A stretch of 39,084 bases of DNA from Acidobacteriota bacterium (GTDB lineage Bacteria > Acidobacteriota > Terriglobia > Versatilivoradales > Versatilivoraceae), in the NCBI GenBank assembly GCA_022826755.1, contig JAJDUG010000042.1:1-39084 (forward strand), given 5' to 3'. How positions within the stretch are numbered: position 1 is the first letter of the stretch; each line of letters opens with the position of its first letter. Both the position numbers and the translations under genes were made by a program. This document shows, piece after piece, positions 1 to 8,260 of the stretch. Under the pieces are notes generated by a model. That model did no database searches, had not been told where the DNA came from, and was given only the letters and a program-made list of their open reading frames with translations.

Positions 1-409
1 GACAAGCATTGTCGAACAGCGAGCCGATCCGGTCCGGGCGCCCTCCGTGCACAGGGGACATCGACTGGTGCCGGCCGTCGACAACGCCAGCGTCCGGTTG
101 GCCCGGCCGCATGTCCATACCGGGACGACCGAACGGTTACCCGCCAACGTCCCGAAAGGTCCAGTGGATTCCGTTTCAAATAGAGGGATATAATAAGGGG
201 ATTGAAGCGGGCTGGTAGACTATAAGTCTTTTATAATTATAAGGTTACAGCTTACATAGTTCAGCCGCGTAGGCGGCGGATTAAGAATTGCGTCCCCGAA
301 CGCATAGCCCCCAATCACTCCCCCCTTGAGGGGGAGTCGGAGACAAGGGCTCCGCCTGCAGTCGAGCCGGTGGGGGGCCGACGCCGACCTGCCAAAGAGG
401 ATTGTCGGA
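1..409. other. Intergenic stretch with no convincing gene
   Basis: Short open frames here (for example 9-218 on the plus strand) have no recognisable domain, no clear ribosome binding site and a composition typical of chance frames in GC-rich DNA. The stretch contains an AT-rich patch around 215-260 and a C/G-run palindromic element at 308-378, listed separately. It lies downstream of the ferrochelatase gene, so it is a 3' flank. I see no RNA gene in it. Confidence 0.5.
308..378. repeat. Palindromic intergenic element with C-run/G-run arms
   Basis: A central hairpin is formed by a run of C at 320-325 and a run of G near 330-334, around a TTGA loop. It sits inside an outer pair of a C-run starting near 308 and a G-run ending near 377. 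This nested C-run/G-run layout resembles dispersed intergenic palindromes common in GC-rich environmental genomes. Only one copy is in the window, so calling it a repeat family is inference. It lies downstream of the ferrochelatase stop and could help end that transcript. Confidence 0.35.
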
Positions 410-1381
410 CTAGCCCTCGCTCGCCTCTCCACCCTCCAGAGCCTGCCTGACCACGTTGGCCAGCATCCGGATGAAGCGGGGATGATCGTTGACCGTCTCA
501 GCCCGGTAGAAATCCATTTTCCACTTGCGGGCGACCTCCCGGGCCTCGACGTCCAGGTCGTAGAGAACCTCCACGTGATCGCACACGAACCCGATGGGCA
601 CCAGAAACACGCCGGGACATTTTTTCTTGCCCAGGCTCTCGATGACATCGCAGACATCCGGTTCCAGCCAGGGCTCCCGAGGCCCGCCGCTCCGGCTCTG
701 GTAGACCAAGTCCCATTCCGATACCTTCAGGACCGAAGCTACTGCCCGGCAGGATTCCCGAAGCTGGTCCACGTAAGGGCTGTCAAAGCGGCTGGGAACG
801 CTGTGAGCCGTAAAGAGCAGCCGGGCCTGAATCCGGTCCCGGCTTGGGATCCGGTTCCACTGCTGCCGGACGCGGTCGGCGACGGCCTCCACAAAGTCGG
901 GGTGGGTAAACCAAGGCTCGCAATAGTCCACCGCCGGCGCCGGCCGTCCCAGTTTTTGCCCCACTGAGATCCCGGCTTCCCGAACCGCCTCCTGATAGCG
1001 CCCCCAACTGGCCTCCCCCTGGTGAGGCGCCAGGATGACCCCGACCGCCCGCTGCACTCCATCTCCGGCCATCTGTTCCAGGACGTCCGCCAAAAGCGGA
1101 TGCCAGTTGCGCATTCCCACGTAAACGGGGATTGGAGGCCCCTCCCGTTCCAGCAGCTTCCGCAGGCCGTCAGCCTGGCGAAAGGTCAGCTCGTTGAAGG
1201 GCGATCGACCTCCGATCAATTCGTAGTGGTGGGCCACTTCCTCGATCCGCTCCCGGGGCACCCGGCGCCCGCGCAGGACGTTATCCAGGAAGGGACGGAT
1301 TTCATCGCTTCGGGTCGGTCCCCCGAAACCGATCAGCAGAACGGCGGGCCCATTCTTGTCGGCATGACAGTCTTCGGGCAC
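410..1381 (-). CDS. hemH: Ferrochelatase
   Basis: This enzyme inserts ferrous iron into a porphyrin near the end of haem synthesis, in the cytoplasm or at the membrane face. The 323-residue product has the usual length. Visible family motifs are an N-terminal GFGGPT at 18-23, the VYVGMRNWHP segment near 86-95, the FTAHSVP segment carrying the expected metal/porphyrin His193, and DHVEVLYDLD carrying Glu271. These match the conserved His and Glu pair of the family. The start is GTG at 1381, preceded by a GAGAGGG ribosome binding site. No other haem genes are nearby, so it appears to stand alone. Whether the substrate is protoporphyrin or coproporphyrin cannot be told from the sequence. Confidence 0.95.
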   Translation of the reverse strand: MPEDCHADKNGPAVLLIGFGGPTRSDEIRPFLDNVLRGRRVPRERIEEVAHHYELIGGRSPFNELTFRQADGLRKLLEREGPPIPVYVGMRNWHPLLADVLEQMAGDGVQRAVGVILAPHQGEASWGRYQEAVREAGISVGQKLGRPAPAVDYCEPWFTHPDFVEAVADRVRQQWNRIPSRDRIQARLLFTAHSVPSRFDSPYVDQLRESCRAVASVLKVSEWDLVYQSRSGGPREPWLEPDVCDVIESLGKKKCPGVFLVPIGFVCDHVEVLYDLDVEAREVARKWKMDFYRAETVNDHPRFIRMLANVVRQALEGGEASEG

Positions 1382-1441
1382 CGGACATCCCTCTCTTTCT
1401 TTGGTTTCAGTTTCAGTTGAGCGTAAACGGCCAAGGCAGCG

Positions 1442-2104
1442 TCATTCCTGTTTTTGCTTGATTTCCTTGATCGCATTCAGCAAGTCACCCAGCATACGCA
1501 TCGTTCCGAAACGCGCCGCCGGGTGAGTAAATGCAACAACACACTTTCGGATGTCTCTCCTATACCAACAGACACCACCGGTCGTTTGTTTCCAACTCAT
1601 CTTCGGATGTACCACCTTCCGAAATAGTTCCCCTGTTGTGTCCGCCCCTCCGCAGATCGTGATATCCGGATCGTAGAGAGCGTATTGCTTTTGAATAAAT
1701 TCAGCATCGTCTCTGGTCACACTCTTCAGTTCTGAATTACGCGTCCTGGAACCTCCCGGTGATTTCTTCAGATTCATTGCCACAATGCCCCTGAGCACTT
1801 CCCTTCTGAATCGTGCACCTACGTTCTCATAGCAAGACCAGGCGCATTCTGAAGGCAAGTTTCGTATTCCATGAACCCACCTCGCTACGTTATTCCAGGT
1901 TGTCCCTTTCCCACCGTTTTGGTTTTGCAGGAATTGTCTTAGATCGAAATCGTCACCCGGATCATTCGCTTCCTTTAGGATGAAGGCGATTCTTGGACAT
2001 GATGTCCGATAGCCATGCTCTGATACCACTCCATCACGAACAAAGGACTCTCGTCTCTTTTCCCACTCCTTGAATAGCTCTTCTTCTCTATTGAAAATGG
2101 TCAC
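1442..2104 (-). CDS. Uracil-DNA glycosylase-like hypothetical protein
   Basis: I do not recognise a named family with certainty. The 220-residue product has the motif spacing of the uracil-DNA glycosylase fold: a first strand motif IAFILKEAN at 39-47, an Asn-containing strand IVAMNLKKSPG at 107-117, a hydrophobic strand PDITICGGADT at 146-156, and a C-terminal strand ending in His-Pro (VVAFTHPAAR, 189-198). This mirrors the family's water-activating loop, middle strands and HP[SA] motif. The start is GTG at 2104 behind GAGG. The gene is more AT-rich than its neighbours and is divergent from a NYN nuclease-like gene, suggesting a small acquired pair. Glycosylase activity is inference; the fold could serve another nucleic-acid or nucleotide role. 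Confidence 0.7.
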   Translation of the reverse strand: MTIFNREEELFKEWEKRRESFVRDGVVSEHGYRTSCPRIAFILKEANDPGDDFDLRQFLQNQNGGKGTTWNNVARWVHGIRNLPSECAWSCYENVGARFRREVLRGIVAMNLKKSPGGSRTRNSELKSVTRDDAEFIQKQYALYDPDITICGGADTTGELFRKVVHPKMSWKQTTGGVCWYRRDIRKCVVAFTHPAARFGTMRMLGDLLNAIKEIKQKQE

Positions 2105-2369
2105 TGTTTACCTCACAGTCGTCAAAGGTGGTATCAACCACAATCCGAAACATGCTCTTATCTCATCGTCCTACTTGTTGTAACTTCTTGTGACAGCTGA
2201 GGGTTGGCTGGGCCTAGAGCTAAAAAAAAGTTGTCAAGTAATGTCCCTTATGTCTTAATTACACCAATAAGACCCACCGGACCATCGCCCGAAGAGGGAA
2301 AAACGAGTGTCCGGTTTATTGTGACCCCAGGGACGCCTTGTGCGTCCCTGTAATTTTGTGGGGTAGAAA
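2105..2369. other. Divergent AT-rich intergenic region
   Basis: This spacer separates two divergent, AT-rich genes and must hold the promoters of both. A perfect TTGACA on the minus strand (2232-2237) points towards the glycosylase-like gene, but I see no good -10 at a standard distance. The only structured feature is the hairpin at 2328-2350. No gene was found. Confidence 0.4.
2328..2350 (+). promoter_or_regulatory. 9-bp perfect hairpin just before the NYN gene
   Basis: The arms CAGGGACGC (2328-2336) and GCGTCCCTG (2342-2350) pair perfectly around a five-base loop. The hairpin ends 19 bases before the GTG start at 2370 and is followed by TAATTTT. It would lie in the 5' leader of the NYN mRNA and could act as a leader attenuator, a translation-control stem or a protein site. 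The T-run is too short for a confident intrinsic terminator. Confidence 0.4.
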
Positions 2370-3005
2370 GTGTCTGATCATGATCCGCTGCCCAGCCAGC
2401 TTTATCGCGTAAGTGTGTTTGTTGACTTCTGGAACTACTCGCTCTCAATGCGGGAAACAGAAGAAGAGTTCCGGACAGATTGGGCAAAGCTCGGGCCGGC
2501 ATTGTCGCGTGCGGCAACCAAAATAATCAATAGTGCTGCCTCATCCGAGTACCAAGGATTGCATTTTTACGGTTCGTATGACCCTGCAAGAGAAGGGGAC
2601 AAGAAACTGCATCGATGGGCAACTACGGTGGTCGATACGTTTCCAGGCGTGGATGTTTCTATCGTTCCACGTCAAAAAAGGCGCTCACCGCCCAAGTGTC
2701 CCGTCTGCCATGCAGCAGTATCCACCTGTCCCGTTTGTGCTGCTGACATGAGAGGAACTGAAGAGAAAGGCGTCGATGTTCGGATGGCGACAACCATGAT
2801 CAGCCTTGCTTGGGCCGAAAACTATGATATTGCCGTTCTCGTGTCATCAGATCGCGACTTTGCACCAGTCGCTGAATTTCTCAAAACTAAAGGCATCAAG
2901 GTCATTCACGGGGCTTTCCCACCTAAGGGAGCATATTTGACGCAGAAGTGTTGGGGAAGTATCGATCTAGCCAAACTGCGTGAAGACTTCCGCTTGACGC
3001 GATAA
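2370..3005 (+). CDS. NYN domain (PIN-like) RNase-like protein with Zn knuckle
   Basis: The 211-residue product has the acidic motifs of the NYN branch of the PIN nuclease fold: VFVDFWNY at 16-23 (Asp19), EKGVDV at 132-137 (Asp136) and SSDRDF at 159-164 (Asp161, Asp163). These are the expected metal-binding residues of a ribonuclease. Between the first and second motifs sits a CPVC...CPVC pair at Cys110, 113, 120 and 123, a probable zinc knuckle. The annotated start is GTG at 2370 with only a weak ribosome binding site, so it is less certain than the domain. The gene is AT-rich like its divergent neighbour. NYN proteins act in RNA decay and in some toxin or defence systems; the substrate here is unknown. 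Confidence 0.85.
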   Translation: MSDHDPLPSQLYRVSVFVDFWNYSLSMRETEEEFRTDWAKLGPALSRAATKIINSAASSEYQGLHFYGSYDPAREGDKKLHRWATTVVDTFPGVDVSIVPRQKRRSPPKCPVCHAAVSTCPVCAADMRGTEEKGVDVRMATTMISLAWAENYDIAVLVSSDRDFAPVAEFLKTKGIKVIHGAFPPKGAYLTQKCWGSIDLAKLREDFRLTR

Positions 3006-3398
3006 GGCCGGGCTTCTTTGGCAAGGAGGTCCATCTGTTTTCAAGCCTATTCGTGTCTATTCGTGTTCATTCGTGGTTCATCTTTACTAACGATCAACGG
3101 TTTTGCATCGAATGATCCGCCTGTCGTCCAAGGTTGGAGCCGGGCTAATCTCCCGGTGCCATATCAACCGCAACAGTTTCTCTCCTCCGAGAGTCTCTTC
3201 CCCCAATCCCTCTTCATCGCTCGTGGTGCAGTAAATGGCACCGGACTATCGTTATGGCTCGCGAGCGGATAAGCTTCATGGGACATACAGTAGTTTTGGG
3301 CAACCCTGATCGACTATGGATCCTTACCAAAGGACCCGGGCTTTGGGGAACCGGAAGCGCCGAGGGATTTCGAAAACCGACGCAGGAGGATTTTCATC
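3006..3398. other. Intergenic region with repeat-like sequences
   Basis: No gene is supported between the NYN gene and the decarboxylase-like gene. The left part holds a short tandem in which ATTCGTG recurs three times (about 3048-3076). It is followed directly by a 41-base element shared with the intergenic region at 17.1 kb (3080-3120). The right part contains the AGGAGG ribosome binding site of the next gene. Confidence 0.6.
3080..3120 (+). repeat. Dispersed 41-base intergenic element, copy 1
   Basis: This block aligns without gaps to 17133-17173, with 34 of 41 bases identical by eye. Both copies have GATCA near the left and TGATC near the right in inverted orientation. Looser similarity continues downstream, where each has a GGCTAA segment. 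It directly follows the ATTCGTG tandem. Being intergenic in both places, it looks like a decayed non-coding repeat rather than gene sequence. Confidence 0.55.
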
Positions 3399-3800
3399 AT
3401 GGAACCGACTCAAGACAGGGTGCAGCGAGGGTTCGAGCAATTCGTGGAAATGGCTGGAGAGGATAGAGCCCGCCAGCTTCGGGAGGTCTGGGGGCAGATT
3501 TCACCCGACTTTCAACAGTTCGTATTGGGAGTGCTGGCCGGGGAGGTCTGGACGCGGTCCAAGCTCGACCTGCGTACCCGGAGCCTGGTCACCATTGCCG
3601 GCCTGACCGCGCTGGGAAGGACCCGGGGACTGGAGCTCAACGTGGAGATGGCACTGCGCAACGGCGCCACCCGAGATGAAATCCGGGAGACCATGTTGCA
3701 AATGGCCTTCTACGCCGGCTTCCCATCCGCCTGGGAAGGACTGCAGTCCGCCGAGGAAATCTTTCGGAGAACCGACCGGTCCGATCCGGAAACCGGGTGA
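3399..3800 (+). CDS. Carboxymuconolactone decarboxylase (CMD/AhpD) family protein
   Basis: The 133-residue product matches the small all-helical CMD fold. It has a segment LDLRTRSLVTIAGLTALGR near 60-78, then an ENVEMAL-like helix (LNVEMALRNGAT) and EIRETMLQMAFYAGFPSAWEG near 95-115, typical of the PcaC-like branch. It lacks the CxxC pair of AhpD peroxidase partners, so a redox role of the AhpD kind is unlikely. The start ATG has a clear AGGAGG ribosome binding site nine bases upstream. The gene is monocistronic and converges with holA. A decarboxylase or lactone-handling role is a family-level guess; the substrate is unknown. Confidence 0.85.
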   Translation: MEPTQDRVQRGFEQFVEMAGEDRARQLREVWGQISPDFQQFVLGVLAGEVWTRSKLDLRTRSLVTIAGLTALGRTRGLELNVEMALRNGATRDEIRETMLQMAFYAGFPSAWEGLQSAEEIFRRTDRSDPETG

Positions 3801-3852
3801 TCCGACTCTGTGAAGGCGTGGACTACGTCACCCGGGAACCGGCCCGCATTTC

Positions 3853-4866
3853 TCACCGGGAGTGACCGGGACGGGCGCTCAGGTCCGCAACCAGGCGTTC
3901 CAGCAGGAGACGGCTGTCGGGACTGGACCGCTTGATTCCGTCATCAATGGATGCCAGGCGATCGATGGCCGTAACCAGGGCTTGACGGCGAAAGCGTTTG
4001 GCGGGGTCCAGGAGCCGCTTCAGGAAATAGGGGTTGGCCCCGATCTGACGAGCCATTTCCCCCAGCTTCATGGTTGGCGAGATCTCCTGGATTTGAAGCA
4101 GGCTGCGCAGCCGCCGCCCCAGCAGCGCGACCATGGACAGCATTCCTGCCGGCTGAGCCGACAATTCGCAGCACAACCTCAGCGCTCGCCGGCGGTCCTG
4201 GGCCAATACGGCATCCAGGAAGTCGAACACGTTGTGGTCCCGGCAATATCCGGCCGACTCCTGAACCATTTCCAAAGTGACGGTCTTCCTCTCCCCGGCA
4301 AGCAGGGCCAGCTTTTCCACCTCCAGGTGCAACCGGCCCAGGTCGGTCCCCTGGAGTTCGACCAGGCACTCCACTGCCTCCTCCTGGATGCCGAGCCCCC
4401 GCTTCCCCAGAGCCTTGCCGATCCAGTTTCGGGTCTGAGCCTCGCTCAGGACGGCCAGGTCCACCATCCGACTGCCCGCCTGCAACGTCTTGAAGATCTT
4501 TTTCCTGCGGTCGTCTCGACTCAGTTCCCCCGCCAGGAACACCAGGACGGTAGCCGGGCTGGGACGGGCCAGGTAGTCGGCCAGTTCCCTGACCTGCCGG
4601 TCTCGCAGCTTCATGACTCCCCGGATGTGCATCACCTGTCTGGGCGCAAACAGCGAGGGAGTCAATGCCGAGGCCAGAAGCTGATCCAGCCGGGTCTGGT
4701 CCAGGTCGATACCCGAACTTGGCGGTTCGCCCCCCCAGGCCCTGGTCAGGGCCTCCATGAGAGCCTTCCTGGCCGCATCTCTCAGGTAGGCGTCGGGACC
4801 GAAAATGAAATAGGCGTGGCTGAACTTTCCCTGGCGGAGGTGCGCCTGGAACTGGGCAAAGGACAT
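3853..4866 (-). CDS. holA: DNA polymerase III subunit delta
   Basis: The delta subunit opens the sliding clamp as part of the clamp loader during replication. The 337-residue product has the usual length. Its N-terminus carries YFIFGPDAYLRDAARKAL near 20-37, the degenerate nucleotide-fold start of the family. This is followed by a LVFLAGELSRDDRRKKIFKTL strand-helix near 105-130 and the helical C-terminal collar with repeated Leu-Leu pairs. It starts five bases after the lptE stop, so it is probably translated from the leuS-lptE-holA mRNA. This order is also known from other Gram-negative bacteria, which supports the call. Confidence 0.9.
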   Translation of the reverse strand: MSFAQFQAHLRQGKFSHAYFIFGPDAYLRDAARKALMEALTRAWGGEPPSSGIDLDQTRLDQLLASALTPSLFAPRQVMHIRGVMKLRDRQVRELADYLARPSPATVLVFLAGELSRDDRRKKIFKTLQAGSRMVDLAVLSEAQTRNWIGKALGKRGLGIQEEAVECLVELQGTDLGRLHLEVEKLALLAGERKTVTLEMVQESAGYCRDHNVFDFLDAVLAQDRRRALRLCCELSAQPAGMLSMVALLGRRLRSLLQIQEISPTMKLGEMARQIGANPYFLKRLLDPAKRFRRQALVTAIDRLASIDDGIKRSSPDSRLLLERLVADLSARPGHSR

Positions 4867-4871
4867 GTCTG

Positions 4872-5462
4872 TCAGAATGATTCCAGAATCGTGCTGACCA
4901 GATCGCGCGAAAAGGCCTTGGCCAGCCGATCCAGAGCGGGTCCTTCCTCGGGAAAGAAATCCTGGGCAGCCCGACTGATCTCGAACTCTTCCCGGAAAAA
5001 ATAGTTTCGATTCTCGAAGAGAAGCTTTTTGGACCTGGAGTCCTTCAGATCCACCTGCAGGCGCACCGTCACCAGAAAGGTCGACCCCGCCCTGCCCGAG
5101 AAGATCACCGGTGTCGAGGTGAACCCGGTGACGACTCCGGTCAGCACGGCCGCGGCCGAAGCGGGATCGGAGGAGATGCGGTACCGGGTGCGTGATGTCA
5201 GCTCATCCACCACCGCCGAGGTCAGGCGCTGCTCCAGCCGGTACTTGGTGGTCCGATTGGTGAAAATGGGAACGGCGATGGAATCGACCGACTCGGGGAT
5301 GGCCGTGGCTTTTCCGGCCAGGCGGTATCCGCAGCCGGCCGCCAGCAACCCGCTCAGCAGCCAAACCGCCACCCCCGGAAAGCTCCCGGCAGGCGCGCGC
5401 CCGGATCTCCGCCGCGCACGTTTCCCCTCACGCCACGATATTGACCAGCTTCCCCGGAACAT
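4872..5462 (-). CDS. lptE: LPS assembly lipoprotein LptE
   Basis: LptE is the outer-membrane lipoprotein that plugs the LptD barrel and helps deliver LPS to the cell surface. The product has a hydrophobic stretch VAVWLLSGLLAAGC ending in a lipobox with lipid-attachment Cys44, followed at once by GYRLAG, the typical LptE mature start. A segment SIAVPIFTNRTTKYRLEQRLT is characteristic of the family. From ATG at 5462 the gene overlaps the end of leuS by 35 bases and has a long basic n-region. An internal GTG at about 5372 would give a shorter leader. Its place between leuS and holA is the conserved location of lptE. Confidence 0.88.
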   Translation of the reverse strand: MFRGSWSISWREGKRARRRSGRAPAGSFPGVAVWLLSGLLAAGCGYRLAGKATAIPESVDSIAVPIFTNRTTKYRLEQRLTSAVVDELTSRTRYRISSDPASAAAVLTGVVTGFTSTPVIFSGRAGSTFLVTVRLQVDLKDSRSKKLLFENRNYFFREEFEISRAAQDFFPEEGPALDRLAKAFSRDLVSTILESF

Positions 5463-8037
5463 AGATCAGCCGTTTTGGAACTTTGCCGTTCAAATGGCGC
5501 TGCACCGACTCCTGGCTCATGGCCGCCTCCCGAGCCTGAGCTTCGGTCAGGTCGGCCGGAAGATTCAGTCGCCCCCGGACCTTGCCGTTGACCTGAAGCA
5601 CCAGCGTGATCTCCTCCTCGGCCGCCAGCAGGCGGTCGGCCCGGGGCCAGGGCTGCTGGTGGATCGAGTAGGGACGCCCCTTCAAGGCCCAGAGCTCCTC
5701 CGCCATAAAGGGCGCCACCGGCGCCAGCATCAGCAGTAGCGCATCGATGGCTTCCACAAAGGCCTCCCGGCCAACCGGCTGCCTGGCGGCGTCGTGAAGC
5801 GCATTGGTGAACTCCATGAGCGACGAGATCACGGTGTTGAAACGAAATCCCTCGATGTCGCTCGCGACCTTGAGCAAGGTCTTGTGCGTCCAGCGGCGAA
5901 GGTCCCTGTCCTGCTTCCGGGTCCGTGAGGAGGAGGCCTCCTGGGTGAGAGGCCGCAAAATCACCTCCCAGGCGCGGCGCAGCCAACGAAAGGTGCCGGA
6001 GAGGCCGTTGGTGTTCCAGGGCGTGGACATTTCGAAATCGCTGATGAACATCTCGTAGGCACGCAGGGCATCGGCGCCCCAGGCCTCTACCATTTCATCC
6101 GGTGTGATGACGTTCCCCCGGCTCTTGGACATCTTTTCTCCGTCCTGACCCAGGATCATCCCCTGATTGCGCAGACACTTGAAGGGCTCGGCAAACGGCA
6201 GGTGACCCAGATCACAGAGCGCCTTGGTCCAGAAGCGGGCGTAGAGCAGGTGCATGACCGCGTGCTCGGCCCCTCCCACGTACATGTCCACCGGCAGCCA
6301 GTAGTCCACTTCCTTGCGGTCAAAGGCGGCCTGGGCATTGCAGGGACTCACGAAGCGCAGGAAGTACCAGGAGGAGCAGGCGAAGGTCCCCATGGTATCG
6401 GTCTCCCGGCGGCCCCGGACGCCGCCGGGCAGGGCCACCTGGACGAACTCGGGAATGGCCGCCAGGGGCGACTCTCCGCTGCCGGTGGGCTCGTAGTGCC
6501 GGACCTCCGGCAGCCGCACCGGAAGATCGCCGGCGTCCACGGGCACCTCGCCGTCGGCGGTGTGAACGATGGGGATGGGGGTGCCCCAGTAGCGCTGGCG
6601 GCTGATCCCCCAGTCGCGCAGCTTGTAATGGACACTGGATCTGCCCCGATAGGTCTCCTCCAACCAGTCGGTAACCCGGTCGACGGCCTCAGCGGTGGGG
6701 GTGCCGTCGAAGGAGCCGGACCGGCTCATGACTCCCTCGCCCGTCCAGGCCTCTTCCATGGTGTCGGACTGCAGCGGTTCATCCCGGCCCACGGGTTGGA
6801 TCACCACCCGGATCTCGAGGCCGTGCCGGCGGGCGAACTCGAAGTCTCTCTGGTCGTGGGCCGGGACCGACATGATGGCGCCGGTTCCATACCCCATCAG
6901 CACATAGTCCGCCACCCAGATCGGGATGGCTTCGCCATTAACCGGATTGGTGGCGTGGGATCCCAGAAACACACCCGTCTTGGCCCGCCCTTGGGCCGTC
7001 CGATCCAGATCGCTCTTGCCCCGGACCTGCTGTAGATAGGTCTCGACCTCTTTAGCCAATGAAGGAGCGGTGAGGGCGTGTACCAGAGGGTGCTCCGGCG
7101 CCAGCACCATGAACGTGGCGCCCCAAAGCGTATCGGGACGGGTGGTGAACACGGTCAGCGGCCCGGCGGCGGTGGCGAAACCGACTTCGGCGCCCCGGCT
7201 GCGTCCGATCCAGTTGCGCTGCATCAGCTTGATGCTCTCCGGCCAGTCCAGGCCCTCCAGGTCGGCCAACAGCCTGTCGGCGTAGGCCGTGATGCGAAAG
7301 AACCACTGCAGCAGCCGTTTCTTCTCGACCAGGGCTCCGCTTCGCCAGCCGCGGCCGTCCACCACCTCTTCGTTGGCCAGCACCGTCTTTTCCACCGGGT
7401 CCCAGTTCACGGAGGATGCCTCTCGGTAGGCCAGCCGAAAGTGGCTCAGGTAGTCCTTTCGCCCGGCGGCCGGCAACTGTCTCCAGGCCTCGGCGGTCAT
7501 GGCCGGAGCTCCGGGAATACCGTCGCTACCCTGCTTCGCCAGTTCCTCTTCCAGGCCGGAGATGGGACAGGCTTTCTGCAGCCGCGGGTCGTACCAGGAA
7601 TGGTAGAGCTGCAGAAAGACCCACTGGGTCCAGCGATAGTATTCAGGCTGGGAGGAGTTGATCTCCCGGCTCCAGTCAAAGGAGATGCCCAGCAGCCGCA
7701 TCTGCCGCTTGTAGTTGGCGGCGAAGCGGCCGATAAGCTTGGCCGGGTTGGTCTTCAGACGGATGGCCGCGTTTTCCGCGGGCAGACCGAAGGCATCCCA
7801 ACCCATGGGATGGAGGACGTTTTCGCCCCGCATGCGGTAGTAGCGGCTCAGCACGTCCGTAGGGACGTAATTTCGGCAGTGGCCAACGCTGAGCCCGTCT
7901 CCCGAAGGGTAGGGAAAGAAATCCAGCACGTACCTCTTGGGGCGGCCATCGGCCGGAGCGGTCCTGTAAAGCCCGTCCCGTTCCCAGCGCCCGGCCCACT
8001 TGGCCTCGATCCTGTTGGGGGTGTATTTAGGGGTCAT
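5428..8037 (-). CDS. leuS: Leucine-tRNA ligase
   Basis: This enzyme charges tRNA-Leu with leucine. The 869-residue product from ATG 8037 shows the class I signature at the N-terminus, FPYPSGDGLSVGHCRNY (HIGH-like SVGH at 50-53), and the KMSKS loop at about 635-639. The inserted CP1 editing domain is recognised by TTRPDTLWG near 295 and the GTGAIMSVPAHDQRD segment near 385, which hydrolyses mischarged tRNA. The C-terminal anticodon-binding domain ends in VQVNGKVRG-like sequence and a terminal VNIVA. A longer reading from GTG 8106 is possible, but its extra 23 residues look non-conserved, so ATG 8037 is preferred. It heads the leuS-lptE-holA operon. Confidence 0.96.
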   Translation of the reverse strand: MTPKYTPNRIEAKWAGRWERDGLYRTAPADGRPKRYVLDFFPYPSGDGLSVGHCRNYVPTDVLSRYYRMRGENVLHPMGWDAFGLPAENAAIRLKTNPAKLIGRFAANYKRQMRLLGISFDWSREINSSQPEYYRWTQWVFLQLYHSWYDPRLQKACPISGLEEELAKQGSDGIPGAPAMTAEAWRQLPAAGRKDYLSHFRLAYREASSVNWDPVEKTVLANEEVVDGRGWRSGALVEKKRLLQWFFRITAYADRLLADLEGLDWPESIKLMQRNWIGRSRGAEVGFATAAGPLTVFTTRPDTLWGATFMVLAPEHPLVHALTAPSLAKEVETYLQQVRGKSDLDRTAQGRAKTGVFLGSHATNPVNGEAIPIWVADYVLMGYGTGAIMSVPAHDQRDFEFARRHGLEIRVVIQPVGRDEPLQSDTMEEAWTGEGVMSRSGSFDGTPTAEAVDRVTDWLEETYRGRSSVHYKLRDWGISRQRYWGTPIPIVHTADGEVPVDAGDLPVRLPEVRHYEPTGSGESPLAAIPEFVQVALPGGVRGRRETDTMGTFACSSWYFLRFVSPCNAQAAFDRKEVDYWLPVDMYVGGAEHAVMHLLYARFWTKALCDLGHLPFAEPFKCLRNQGMILGQDGEKMSKSRGNVITPDEMVEAWGADALRAYEMFISDFEMSTPWNTNGLSGTFRWLRRAWEVILRPLTQEASSSRTRKQDRDLRRWTHKTLLKVASDIEGFRFNTVISSLMEFTNALHDAARQPVGREAFVEAIDALLLMLAPVAPFMAEELWALKGRPYSIHQQPWPRADRLLAAEEEITLVLQVNGKVRGRLNLPADLTEAQAREAAMSQESVQRHLNGKVPKRLIYVPGKLVNIVA

Positions 8038-8183
8038 GACAGTGCAGCAGCCAAGAGGCCGAGACGCTCGAAATCCTTTGTCTGGTTTGACTTTCAGCCG
8101 TTCCACTCAACCGCCGGCGATGTTAGCAAAGGGCCGGAAGAAGGGTCAAGCCGGGGACAGGATCAGGGCACAGCAAAATGGGG

Positions 8184-8212
8184 TTGCCGGCGCGATGGGA
8201 TCGTTCCATAAT
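8184..8212 (+). promoter_or_regulatory. Sigma-70-like promoter for the VWA/pentapeptide gene
   Basis: TTGCCG (8184-8189) and CATAAT (8207-8212) are separated by 17 bases, with four and five of six matches to the consensus boxes. The start codon of the downstream gene lies at 8261, leaving a short leader. This is the best promoter match in the divergent spacer between leuS and this gene. Confidence 0.5.
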
Positions 8213-8260
8213 TGAGCTACCGTTTCCGGGCAGTCGCCCCCCAAAAAACAGGATCGGACC

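Noticed and set aside
3862-5004. Plus-strand open frame of 380 codons opposite holA and lptE
   Set aside because: Both minus-strand genes are clear families in conserved order; the plus frame is Gln/Pro-rich without a domain.
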